A program made the translations under genes and the position numbers. Shown here piece after piece: positions 7,918-15,798 of a stretch of DNA of 47,696 nt. Below the pieces are notes generated by a model. It was not told the DNA's origin. It was given only the letters and a program-made list of their open reading frames with translations, and made no database searches. The DNA is from Ferruginibacter sp. (GTDB taxonomy: Bacteria > Bacteroidota > Bacteroidia > Chitinophagales > Chitinophagaceae), in assembly GCA_025359625.1 (NCBI GenBank), contig JANYFT010000413.1:1-47696 (forward strand). The letters are read 5' to 3'. Each line of letters opens with the position of its first letter. Positions within the stretch are counted from its first letter, which is position 1.

Positions 7918-9729
7918 ATGAATATAAGAAACATCGCCATCATTGCTCACGTAGATCATGGCAAAACTACATTGGTTGATAAAATTCTGCATACCACGAA
8001 TATTTTTCGTGATAACCAGGAAACCGGTGAGTTAATAATGGATAGTAATGACCTCGAAAAGGAACGTGGTATTACTATTTTTAGTAAAAACGTATCAGTA
8101 AACTACAAGGGCGTTAAAATTAACGTGATAGATACTCCTGGTCACGCCGATTTTGGCGGTGAGGTTGAAAGGGTATTGAAAATGGCAGATGGTGTTGTGT
8201 TGTTGGTTGATGCCTTTGAAGGACCGATGCCTCAAACACGTTTTGTGTTGCAGAAGGCTTTACAATTAGGTTTACGTCCCATTGTTGTTATCAATAAAGT
8301 TGATAAACCCAACTGTCGTCCGGATGAAGTGCATGACGCAGTTTTTGAATTATTTTTTAACCTGGATGCAACAGAAGAACAACTTGATTTTGCTACTGTT
8401 TACGGCAGTAGTAAACAAGGCTGGATGAATACTACATTAGAACCAACTGATAATATCTTCCCTCTTTTAGATACTATTTTAGAAAAAGTGCCAGAGCCTC
8501 ATGTAACTGAAGGCAACCTGCAATTACAAATTACTTCACTGGATTATTCTTCTTTTTTAGGAAGAATTGCTGTGGGAAGAATTGCAAGAGGCGTGATTAA
8601 AGAAAATCAACCAATTTGTTTGATGAAAACGGATGGCAGTATTGTGAAAAGCAGGGTAAAAGAACTGTATGTTTTTGAAGGGCTTGGTAAAAAGAAAGTT
8701 ACAGAAGTAAGTGCAGGAGATATTTGTGCAGTAGTTGGTATTGAAGGCTTTAACATCGGCGAAACCATTGCTGATTTTGAAAATCCGGAAGCATTGCCCA
8801 TTACGAGTATTGATGAACCAACTATGAACATGCAGTTCAGCATTAATAACTCTCCATTTTTTGGACGTGATGGTAAATTTGTTACCAGTCGCCATTTAAG
8901 GGACAGGCTGGAAAAGGAATTGGAAAAAAACCTGGCACTTCGTGTAACGCCAACAGATAGTGCAGATAGCTTTATGGTATATGGCAGAGGTATTTTACAT
9001 TTGAGTGTATTGATTGAGACCATGCGCAGGGAAGGATATGAATTAACTGTAGGACAGCCACAGGTACTGACAAAAGAAGTGGATGGAAAAAAACACGAAC
9101 CGTATGAAGTACTGGTAGTAGATGTTCCGGCTGAATACAGTGGAAAAGTAATTGACCTTGTTACGCAACGCAAAGGCGAAATGCTGATAATGGAAAGTAA
9201 GGGTGAAATGCAGCATTTAGAGTTTGATATTCCTTCAAGAGGCTTATTGGGACTGCGTTCTCAAATGTTAACCAACACTGCTGGTGAAGCTGTTATGGCT
9301 CATCGCTTTAATGAATACAAACCTTGGAAAGGCCCTATCCCCGGGAGAAATAATGGTGTAATGCTGGCTAAAAATGCTGGCTTCCCTACAGGTTATTCTA
9401 TTGATAAATTACAGGATAGGGGTTCTTTTTTTATAGATACCACCGATGAAATATATGTTGGCCAGGTAATTGGCGAAAGCACTAAACCAGGCGACCTGGT
9501 AGTAAACGTAGTGGAGAAAAAGCAGCTAACCAATATGCGTGCAAGTGGTACAGATGATTCAGTTCGTGTGATACCAAAAAGGCAGTTTACGTTGGAGGAA
9601 TGTATGGAGTATATCCAGCAGGACGAATGCATAGAAGTAACACCAAAAAACATCCGTATGCGTAAAGTTATTTTGGATGAAGATGAAAGAAAGAAAGTAT
9701 CAAAAATGATGAAAGCAGAAGTAGCGTAA
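7918..9729 (+). CDS. typA: Translational GTPase TypA/BipA
   Basis: A 603-residue ribosome-binding GTPase of the elongation-factor superfamily, linked to 50S subunit assembly and growth under stress or low temperature. The GTPase domain starts at once with P-loop AHVDHGKTT (residues 10-18), then RGITIFSKN (switch I), DTPGHADF (G3) and NKVDKP (G4). EF-Tu-like domain II, the EF-G-like domains III and V, and the TypA-specific C-terminal region with PIPGRNNGVMLAKNAG follow. Length and domain order match the family. It is monocistronic, with its own promoter at 7796-7825 and an intrinsic terminator at 9751-9783. Confidence 0.97.
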   Translation: MNIRNIAIIAHVDHGKTTLVDKILHTTNIFRDNQETGELIMDSNDLEKERGITIFSKNVSVNYKGVKINVIDTPGHADFGGEVERVLKMADGVVLLVDAFEGPMPQTRFVLQKALQLGLRPIVVINKVDKPNCRPDEVHDAVFELFFNLDATEEQLDFATVYGSSKQGWMNTTLEPTDNIFPLLDTILEKVPEPHVTEGNLQLQITSLDYSSFLGRIAVGRIARGVIKENQPICLMKTDGSIVKSRVKELYVFEGLGKKKVTEVSAGDICAVVGIEGFNIGETIADFENPEALPITSIDEPTMNMQFSINNSPFFGRDGKFVTSRHLRDRLEKELEKNLALRVTPTDSADSFMVYGRGILHLSVLIETMRREGYELTVGQPQVLTKEVDGKKHEPYEVLVVDVPAEYSGKVIDLVTQRKGEMLIMESKGEMQHLEFDIPSRGLLGLRSQMLTNTAGEAVMAHRFNEYKPWKGPIPGRNNGVMLAKNAGFPTGYSIDKLQDRGSFFIDTTDEIYVGQVIGESTKPGDLVVNVVEKKQLTNMRASGTDDSVRVIPKRQFTLEECMEYIQQDECIEVTPKNIRMRKVILDEDERKKVSKMMKAEVA

Positions 9730-9750
9730 TTCAAATCGGATAATATTAGA

Positions 9751-9783
9751 AATCCCTCAATTTATATTGAGGGATTTTTTTTA
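9751..9783 (+). terminator. Intrinsic terminator of typA
   Basis: Ten-base arms AATCCCTCAA (9751-9760) and TTGAGGGATT (9767-9776) flank a six-base loop. They are followed by a T-run to about 9782, some 20 bases after the typA stop codon. Confidence 0.9.
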
Positions 9784-9942
9784 CCGTCACCCTGATAAAA
9801 ATACTTCCGGCTATTAGGAATAATAGGCCTTTTTTTCCAGATATATTATTACTGTTTAATAAACAAATAAAAATATTTTTTGAGCAAGTTTTTAAAATTA
9901 TATTGTATGCATTTTAATGATTATTAAAAAAGCCTCCAGCAT

Positions 9943-11208
9943 ATGAAAAGAAGTTATTACACAGTCGGCCTCATTATGCTGACCTTCTTCGTCATCTCTT
10001 TTTTAACCAATGTTATCGGTCCGCTCATTCCTGACATGATTACAGGATTCAGCCTGAGCCTTACATTGGTGGCTTTATTGCCTTTTGCTTTTTTCATTGC
10101 CTACGGTGTTATGTCAATACCGTCAGGTATGCTGATAGAAAAATACAATGAAAAAAAAATGATGGTTGCGGCTTTTATAGTTGCTTTGGTGGGTTCACTA
10201 ATACTGGCGTTGTTTCCCAATTATTTGTCGGCGGTATTTTCTTTGTTTATCATTGGTTGTGGTATGGCAATGCTACAGGTGGTGATCAATCCATTGTTGC
10301 GCACGGCCGGTGGTGAAGAGCATTATGCTTTTTATTCAGTAATGGCACAGCTTATATTTGGACTGGCTTCTTTTTTAAGCCCGTTTGTCTATTCAGGAAT
10401 GGTAATCCGTCTTGCACAGGATACACAGCACAATAGCTTCTTTTCCTTCTTCAATAAATTGGTGCCGCCGCAGTTGCCATGGATTTCGCTTTACTTTCTT
10501 TTTGTTGTTATTTGTATGTTGATGGTATTCATCATCCTGTTCTCAAAGTTTCCAAAAGTAGAATTGAAAACAGATGAAAAAGCCGGCCAATGGGCAACGC
10601 ATGTACAATTATTTAAGACCAAAAAAGTGGTGCTGTTTTTTATAGCCATGCTTTGTTATGTTGGTTCAGAGCAAGGCGTAGCCAATTGGATATCGCAGTT
10701 CCTGTTTACTTATCATGGCCTTGACCCGCAAAAAAAAGGTGCAGATACAGTGGCTTATTTTTGGGGATTAATGACTGCCGGTGGTGTGCTGGGCTTGTTG
10801 TTACTGAAATTATTAGACAGCAGGGTTGTACTGATTTCGTTTACAACTTTAGCGATCCTTAGCTTAAGTGCCGCTTTATTTGGTTCCTCAAAAATTGCAT
10901 TAATTGCTTTTCCGATGGTTGGCTTTTTTGCTTCTGTGATGTATCCCATTATATTTTCGCTGGCATTGAATTCGGTTGAAGAACATCATGGTTCTTTCTC
11001 GGGTATTCTTGTAACGGGTATCATTGGTGGCGCCATCATTCCGCTGGTGGTTGGCTGGCTGGGCGATCATTTTGGATTGAAGATCGGCATGTGCTTTTTA
11101 TACCTCACCATGGCTTATATTTTGAGTATTGGTTTTTGGGCAAAACCCATCATTACCAATAAAACCATTCCCCTTTTTAAAAAGAAGGAAAGCGTGCAAA
11201 CCGTTTAA
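9943..11208 (+). CDS. MFS sugar permease, FucP/GluP-like
   Basis: A 421-residue major facilitator superfamily transporter with about 12 hydrophobic spans and a central cytoplasmic loop near residues 205-225. The N-terminal half (GPLIPDMITGFSLSL, FIAYGVMSIPSGMLIEKYNEKKMM, MAMLQVVINPLLR) resembles the fucose permease and glucose/galactose transporter family, which import sugars by proton symport. The substrate is not certain. The stop codon is ten bases before a ROK-family sugar kinase start, so the two form an operon in which an imported sugar would be phosphorylated. A convergent gene pair downstream (secreted oxidoreductase and DUF1080) may release the sugar from glycosides. Confidence 0.85.
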   Translation: MKRSYYTVGLIMLTFFVISFLTNVIGPLIPDMITGFSLSLTLVALLPFAFFIAYGVMSIPSGMLIEKYNEKKMMVAAFIVALVGSLILALFPNYLSAVFSLFIIGCGMAMLQVVINPLLRTAGGEEHYAFYSVMAQLIFGLASFLSPFVYSGMVIRLAQDTQHNSFFSFFNKLVPPQLPWISLYFLFVVICMLMVFIILFSKFPKVELKTDEKAGQWATHVQLFKTKKVVLFFIAMLCYVGSEQGVANWISQFLFTYHGLDPQKKGADTVAYFWGLMTAGGVLGLLLLKLLDSRVVLISFTTLAILSLSAALFGSSKIALIAFPMVGFFASVMYPIIFSLALNSVEEHHGSFSGILVTGIIGGAIIPLVVGWLGDHFGLKIGMCFLYLTMAYILSIGFWAKPIITNKTIPLFKKKESVQTV

Positions 11209-11217
11209 GCTATTTGT

Positions 11218-12069
11218 ATGAACGATAAAAAAATTATAGGCGTTGATTTTGGCGCTACAAGTATCAAGGCCGGCGTGGTGCATGGCGATCAGCTTTCTGC
11301 CATCCATTCAAAACATATCAACAATGCCGGTATCGAAGATGATGTGTTGCAGGATTTATTTTTTGTGATAGATCAGTTAATAGCCAAAGAAGTGGTGTCA
11401 ATTGGAGTGGGTGTGCCGGGAGTGGTGGATACAGAAGAAGGCATTGTGTACGATGTGATCAACATTCCTTCCTGGAAAGAAGTCCCTTTAAAAAAGATAC
11501 TGGAAGAACGGTATCATATCCCTGCATTTATCAACAACGATGCTAATTGCTTTGCATTAGGCGAACATTATTTTGGAAAAGGCATTGGCAAAAAAGAGAT
11601 GATTGGTCTTACCATAGGAACCGGTCTGGGTGCCGGTATCATCATCAACAACCACCTTTTTGCAGGCGCCAATTGCGGTGCCGGCGAATTTGGTATGGTG
11701 CAATACCTGGATCATGTGTACGAGTATTATGCCTGCGGCCAGTTCTTCAATAATATATATCATACGGATGGCCCAGTAGTTTTTGAAAAAGCCAAAGCAG
11801 GCGATCAGCAGGAGCAGCAATGGTATGCAGAAATGGGTATACATCTCGGCAATGCCATCAAAACCATTCTATACACCTACGATATTTCCCTGATTATTTT
11901 TGGCGGGTCGGTACGACTGGCGTATCCCTATTTCCAGGAAAATATGTGGAAACAAATTAAAACTTTCGCCTTTACAAAGTCTGCAGAACGATTAAGGATT
12001 GAAATATCCAACATGGAAAACCCGGCTATTTTTGGAGCGGCGGGATTGTATTATGATAATGTGCAGTGA
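11218..12069 (+). CDS. ROK-family sugar kinase lacking the zinc motif
   Basis: A 283-residue ROK protein. It has the N-terminal ATP-binding DFGATSIKAG and the sugar-binding and catalytic stretch INNDANCFALGE with the catalytic Asp. It also has the second phosphate motif TIGTGLGAGIIINNHLFAG. There is no helix-turn-helix, so it should be an enzyme and not a repressor. The canonical ExGH becomes GEFGM and the usual CxCGxxGCxE zinc cluster is replaced by YEYYACGQFF, so it probably folds without zinc. It lies ten bases after the MFS permease gene and would phosphorylate the imported hexose or a derivative. Sugar specificity cannot be read. Confidence 0.87.
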   Translation: MNDKKIIGVDFGATSIKAGVVHGDQLSAIHSKHINNAGIEDDVLQDLFFVIDQLIAKEVVSIGVGVPGVVDTEEGIVYDVINIPSWKEVPLKKILEERYHIPAFINNDANCFALGEHYFGKGIGKKEMIGLTIGTGLGAGIIINNHLFAGANCGAGEFGMVQYLDHVYEYYACGQFFNNIYHTDGPVVFEKAKAGDQQEQQWYAEMGIHLGNAIKTILYTYDISLIIFGGSVRLAYPYFQENMWKQIKTFAFTKSAERLRIEISNMENPAIFGAAGLYYDNVQ

Positions 12070-12408
12070 AGTAATTGTTAGTTTTTAATAATCACATTCA
12101 TGTCAATTAAATGCTTACTCACAAAAGCTAAGTCAGGAAATTTTTCTGCATTTTTATTTTTTTTTATTCGAGTTGGCAACTTCCAAAGCGTGTCCTGACG
12201 AATTTACCGTTTAGAAAGTCATTCAATTCAGGCTTCTTTTATTCATAATAATCCATAGCTCCGACGGGGCTTGAAGCCGCCGTCGGGGTTTCGGATACCC
12301 CAAAACCCCAAGTGATTTTAGATTTATAAACAATATTTAAAACATAGAACCCGTAATCTCCCCCAATCCAAGAAGCTTTCAAATCGTTGAACAACTCATA
12401 ACTCATAA
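12070..12408. other. Gap between convergent genes with palindromic DNA
   Basis: This 339-base stretch separates the convergent ROK kinase and oxidoreductase genes. It holds a pair of seven-base inverted repeats (GTCAGGA 12132-12138 and TCCTGAC 12193-12199) 54 bases apart, and a GC-rich hairpin cluster at 12261-12301 described separately. A 63-codon frame on the minus strand runs through the hairpins and overlaps the end of the oxidoreductase gene; I do not think it is a gene. I see no canonical intrinsic terminator. Confidence 0.6.
12261..12301. repeat. GC-rich double hairpin, possible dispersed repeat
   Basis: CCGACGG (12261-12267) and CCGTCGG (12280-12286) enclose GGCTTGAAGCC, giving an almost perfect 12-bp stem with one bulged base. 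A second hairpin, GGGGT (12285-12289) with ACCCC (12297-12301), overlaps its foot. The composition stands out from the AT-rich surroundings. There is no T-run on either side. It has the look of a REP-like palindromic unit, but I see only one copy here. Confidence 0.55.
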
Positions 12409-13932
12409 CTAAATTTTCAATTCTCCCCACCCCTTCCTGTATTCTCTTTTAATAAACTGATTAGCAGCTTCAAAATTGGTGACTTTCATATTGGCGCCAT
12501 CCCATTTAAAATCCAGATAGCGACCGTTAAATTTAAAGCCTTCCATGGTGCCGTACACAGGATCTTTGCGGGAGATTTTTTCCTGTAGGTTAAAACTTCT
12601 TAGCAACAGGTTACCCAACAAAACCGTTTCAGTAAGCGGACCTGCATAGCCTTCAAACGGAGAGTCAACTTCCATTTTACCGTAGCCGGCAATGCTGGCA
12701 TCAACCCATTGCCACCAGTGGCCATCCATGCCACCTTGTACCCTTGGATACTTTTCAGGAATATGTACATCTTTGTTCAATGAAAGCGGCAGCAACCTTG
12801 GATGGCTTCCACCCCAGCCACAGGAAACTTTTCCTTTGGTGCCAATAAACAAGGTGCAACCTTCAAAATCATTTTCGCCGGGAAAATCACCCAGCACATC
12901 ATTCATATTTACATCGGGTTCTATCTCTGCAATGCGTTCAGGCGTAATGCCGCCATCCATCCAGTACAGGTCAATATCTTTGCCGCTGCGTTGCTTAAAT
13001 TTAAATTTGATAGAACTCGATACCGGGCCGCTTTCAGGATAAATACCTTCTTTAAAAATACCATTATAAACCGTGCTGGCGCTGCCCGATACATCAGTAG
13101 GATAACCCAACCCAAGCAACTTAAAAGGTGGCCCCATAATGTGACAACCCATATCACCCAAAGCACCCGTACCAAACTGCCACCAGCCCCGCCAGTTAAA
13201 GGGAACAAGATTGTCTATGTAGTCTGTCTGCGGTGCAGTGCCCAGCCACAAATCCCATTTCAATTCCTTAGGAATTGCAGGACGTTCTTTGGGCCATGAA
13301 ATGCCCTGCGGCCAAACAGGCCTGTCCGTCCAGCAATATACTTTTTCTATATCACCGATCAGCCCGGCTTCAAACCATTCCCTCATTGTGCGCATGCCAT
13401 CGCAGGAAGCACCTTGGTCGCCCATTTGCGTAACGACCTTATATTTTTTTGCGGCTTCTGTTATTACCCGAGCCTCATAAATATCATGCGTTAAAGGTTT
13501 TTGCAAATAGAGATGCTTGTTTAATTTCATCGCACTCAAACCAACAATAGCATGGTTATGATCCGGTATCGCCACCGTTACTGCATCAAAGTTTTTACTT
13601 TCTTTTTCAAACATTTCCCGCCAGTCGTGGTAAAATTTTGCTGACGGAAATTCTTTTAATCTTGGCGCAGCCTGCCTTTCATCTACATCACACAAAAAAG
13701 CTACTACCGCATTTTTTTTAGGCGCACTGGCATAATGATGAATGTCGTTTTCAGCTTCACCACCACAGCCTACAGCAGCGATGTATAATTTATCGCTGGG
13801 CGCTGTATACCCTTTGCCGCCCAAAACAAAACGGGGCACAATATAAAATCCGACGGTAACAATTGCAGCCTTCTTTATAAACTCTTTGCGAGTGGTTGTT
13901 TTTTTTGACGGGTTATTTTTTCTTTTTTCCAT
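12409..13932 (-). CDS. Secreted Gfo/Idh/MocA-family oxidoreductase
   Basis: A 507-residue NAD(P)-dependent sugar oxidoreductase. The N-terminus has a Tat-like export signal (TTRKEFIKKAA, then a hydrophobic stretch to about residue 38) with RK in place of the strict RR. The Rossmann fold has AVGCGGEAEND near residue 53, and the family EKP motif is QKPLTH. The C-terminal alpha/beta domain carries conserved Trp/Gly-rich sequences (WRGWWQFGTGALGDMGCHI). In Bacteroidota such exported proteins beside DUF1080 proteins act in oxidative 3-keto-glycoside breakdown. Here the DUF1080 gene lies 12 bases upstream, so they form one operon. The exact substrate is inferred only. Confidence 0.88.
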   Translation of the reverse strand: MEKRKNNPSKKTTTRKEFIKKAAIVTVGFYIVPRFVLGGKGYTAPSDKLYIAAVGCGGEAENDIHHYASAPKKNAVVAFLCDVDERQAAPRLKEFPSAKFYHDWREMFEKESKNFDAVTVAIPDHNHAIVGLSAMKLNKHLYLQKPLTHDIYEARVITEAAKKYKVVTQMGDQGASCDGMRTMREWFEAGLIGDIEKVYCWTDRPVWPQGISWPKERPAIPKELKWDLWLGTAPQTDYIDNLVPFNWRGWWQFGTGALGDMGCHIMGPPFKLLGLGYPTDVSGSASTVYNGIFKEGIYPESGPVSSSIKFKFKQRSGKDIDLYWMDGGITPERIAEIEPDVNMNDVLGDFPGENDFEGCTLFIGTKGKVSCGWGGSHPRLLPLSLNKDVHIPEKYPRVQGGMDGHWWQWVDASIAGYGKMEVDSPFEGYAGPLTETVLLGNLLLRSFNLQEKISRKDPVYGTMEGFKFNGRYLDFKWDGANMKVTNFEAANQFIKREYRKGWGELKI

Positions 13933-13944
13933 GGCAGATAAAAA

Positions 13945-14646
13945 TTATTTTTTAGCAAGTGGTTTAACAGCAACTTCTTTAAAATATACCACATCATCTT
14001 CTCCGTGATTTTGCAAACCAATATAACCTGCGTCCGGCCTTCTGCCCTTCATGGGTTCAAAATCAAATTTGCGTTCCGGGGTGGGATCGCCTTCTTTATA
14101 ATCGGTTACTTTTTCGCCATTCACATACACAATCGTCCGTGGACCATCCAGCGTAATTTCCATCGTATTCCATTCGGGGCCTGGCTTGCCAGGTCTGGCC
14201 AATGGCTTTGTTAATGAATACAATGTTCCTGTTATGTGGTGATCATCTTCATCTGAGGTTTCAGGATGATTGTCTATCTGTACTTCATAGCCGTAAAATA
14301 CAGGCATCCATTCTTCTTTTGGCTCAATTGGTATACGGATAAATATACCTGAATTGCTGTTGAACTTTTGCATTTTGTAAACTACACGAATCGTGCAATT
14401 ACTCAGTTTCCCCCCAATATAATACAACAGGCCCATTCCGCCACGACCCCGTATCAGCCCATCTTCCACCTCGCTGCTGCCTTTGCCTGCATGTTTCCAA
14501 CCGGTAAGGTCTTTGCCGTTAAAAAGTTGTTTCCAGCTACTGGTTGAAATCCTTTTTTTGCTGGTCTGAGCGATTACTTTAAATTGGCTAAGTAAAAATA
14601 AAAAAGCCGTAAAGCAGGCTACTTTTGAGAATATTTTTTTTATCAT
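13945..14646 (-). CDS. DUF1080 (3-keto-disaccharide hydrolase-like) secreted protein
   Basis: A 233-residue DUF1080 protein with a concanavalin-like jelly-roll fold. It has a signal peptide (MIKKIFSKVACFTAFLFLL, cleaved near VIAQ). The mature part shows the usual WKQLFNGKDLTGWKHAG opening, the RGRGGMGLLYYIG strand, NSGIFIRIP, the EVQIDNHPE core and the C-terminal GYIGLQNHGEDDVVYFKEVAVKPL. I chose the ATG at 14646; the longer frame starts seven codons earlier at a TTG. It is followed after 12 bases by the exported oxidoreductase, which supports a role in cleaving 3-keto-glycosides in the periplasm or at the surface. Confidence 0.87.
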   Translation of the reverse strand: MIKKIFSKVACFTAFLFLLSQFKVIAQTSKKRISTSSWKQLFNGKDLTGWKHAGKGSSEVEDGLIRGRGGMGLLYYIGGKLSNCTIRVVYKMQKFNSNSGIFIRIPIEPKEEWMPVFYGYEVQIDNHPETSDEDDHHITGTLYSLTKPLARPGKPGPEWNTMEITLDGPRTIVYVNGEKVTDYKEGDPTPERKFDFEPMKGRRPDAGYIGLQNHGEDDVVYFKEVAVKPLAKK

Positions 14647-14860
14647 GATAGCATATTTTAAACTCAAAATTTTTATTTAAGCCGTTGTAAGTTAGTATAA
14701 AAAATATCTTGAAAACAGAAGGGCAAATAGTAGTACTAAAAATTAAGGTTTAATGGGGTTTAAATAAGGATGTCTACACCAAATAGATAAAATCAGTTGA
14801 AGGTTGAGCCGTATTATCTTGGCAGCACAATATTTCTTTAATAAGGCACATCTAATCTTT

Positions 14861-14902
14861 CAAAAACAAAAAACCCGTACAAGTAAATACCAGTACGGGT
14901 TT
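14861..14902 (-). terminator. Intrinsic terminator after the structured RNA
   Basis: On the minus strand AAACCCGTAC (14902-14893) and GTACGGGTTT (14880-14871) form a perfect ten-base stem with a 12-base loop. TTTGTTTTTG follows. It ends a minus-strand transcript well before the DUF1080 gene. Confidence 0.85.
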
Positions 14903-15108
14903 AAGTCAATCAAGTTGCTGTAGGGGGAGGGATCGAACCTCCACGAAGCAGTTAGTTGTAGCACAAAGAAAGTTGAGTGGTCGACCCTGGTCGGTTCTGT
15001 ATTGCTACAAAATCGGCTCTATGCTATATTTATCCTGTTACCTTCACCCCCGAGACAAGAGGGCATGTCTGCCAAAAATTTCATCACCCCACAATTTTAA
15101 GAACCTTA
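14871..15108 (-). ncRNA. Candidate structured RNA with tRNA T-arm-like hairpin
   Basis: No protein gene is seen in 14647-15230. Read on the minus strand, a promoter-like TAGATTTG is followed by a run of stems. AGACA pairs with TGTCT (15052-15070 area). A perfect eight-base helix, TTGTAGCA (15010-15003) with TGCTACAA (14963-14956), encloses about 39 bases. GGAGG-TTCGATC-CCTCC (14942-14926) looks exactly like a tRNA T-arm. An intrinsic terminator ends the unit. It does not show the tag frame or acceptor ends expected of tmRNA, nor the conserved RNase P or SRP cores I know. It may be a novel small RNA, a diverged tRNA-like RNA, or a remnant of a tRNA used as an attachment site. The boundaries are estimates. 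The interval 14647-14870 holds only the DUF1080 upstream region. Confidence 0.45.
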
Positions 15109-15114
15109 ATAGTG

Positions 15115-15144
15115 CAAATCTATATAAAATGCCATTATATTGAA
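15115..15144 (-). promoter_or_regulatory. Candidate promoter of the structured RNA
   Basis: TAGATTTG (15122-15115) is a perfect TAnnTTTG -7 box followed by C. With a 19-base spacer the -33 position is TTC (15144-15142), one base from TTG. Its position just upstream of the predicted RNA supports an independent transcription unit. Confidence 0.45.
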
Positions 15145-15179
15145 AATATTTTATAAAATATTTTATAAAAATAGATATT

Positions 15180-15207
15180 ATTCAAACAACTTGCTATATA
15201 TTTGAAT
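15180..15207 (+). promoter_or_regulatory. Lrp-family promoter with inverted-repeat operator
   Basis: ATTCAAA (15180-15186) and TTTGAAT (15201-15207) form an inverted repeat that overlaps a perfect -7 box TATATTTG (15197-15204), 27 bases before the regulator start. The preceding stretch has AT-rich tandem units of the ATTTTATAAAAT type near 15145-15170. Autorepression by the regulator downstream is the simple reading. I see no good TTG at -33. Confidence 0.4.
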
Positions 15208-15230
15208 AAACACTAAAATAAAAATATAAA

Positions 15231-15704
15231 ATGGCTACTAAATTAAATCTTGACAAACTTGATTTGCAGATAATTCATGAAATGATGGAGACTGCAGAAA
15301 TTTCTTATGCCGAATTGGGTAAGAAATTGTTTGTTAGCGGCGGCACCATTCATGTACGAATCAAAAAACTTCAAGAGTTCGGAATTGTCAAAGGTACAAA
15401 ACTAAATGTAGATATACGGCAGTTGGGTTATGACATTACTGCTTTTGTGGGAATTTATTTAGAAAAAAGTTCTTTGTATGATACTGTGGCTAAAGAATTA
15501 ATGAATATTCCTGAAATTGTGAGACTCAACTATATAACCGGCAATTACAGCATGTTTATTGAAATTGTTTGCAAGGATATTACTCAACTCCGTTACGTTT
15601 TGCACGATGCGTTACAAAAAATTAAAGGCATTGACCGCACAGAAACTTTCATTTCGCTGGAAGAAGGATTTAATAGGAACGTACAGGTGGCGCCGGTTGA
15701 ATAA
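15231..15704 (+). CDS. Lrp/AsnC-family transcriptional regulator
   Basis: A 157-residue regulator. The N-terminal winged helix-turn-helix (LDKLDLQIIHEMMETAEISYAELG, then VSGGTIHVRIKKLQEFGIVKG) covers residues 5-55. A C-terminal RAM/AsnC ligand-binding domain follows (ITAFVGIYLEK, VRLNYITGNYSMFIEIVCKD). Members bind amino acids and form octamers on DNA. The ligand is unknown. It stands alone, between the structured RNA and the convergent ABC permease gene, so its targets may be elsewhere. The upstream inverted repeat suggests autoregulation. Confidence 0.92.
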   Translation: MATKLNLDKLDLQIIHEMMETAEISYAELGKKLFVSGGTIHVRIKKLQEFGIVKGTKLNVDIRQLGYDITAFVGIYLEKSSLYDTVAKELMNIPEIVRLNYITGNYSMFIEIVCKDITQLRYVLHDALQKIKGIDRTETFISLEEGFNRNVQVAPVE

Positions 15705-15798
15705 ATGCTCCCTCTGTATCATTTAGGAAAATTTAAAAGAACAAAATATTTTTAAAAACTAAAAAGATAAACAAATATTTTTTACGAAATTCCTCACT

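Noticed and set aside
8557-9173. Long antisense frames within typA, and similar ones within uvrB, polA and the dehydrogenase gene
   Set aside because: They lie opposite strongly conserved genes and show no domain of their own; they are codon-bias shadows.
12239-12430. 63-codon minus-strand frame between the ROK kinase and the oxidoreductase
   Set aside because: Its C-terminal codons are read through the GC-rich hairpin cluster, it overlaps the oxidoreductase gene, and it looks like a repeat-derived frame.
14870-15108. tmRNA (ssrA) identity for the structured RNA
   Set aside because: The T-arm fits, but the unit is too short, no typical tag ending in LAA-type residues is present, and the ends do not pair as a tmRNA acceptor stem.
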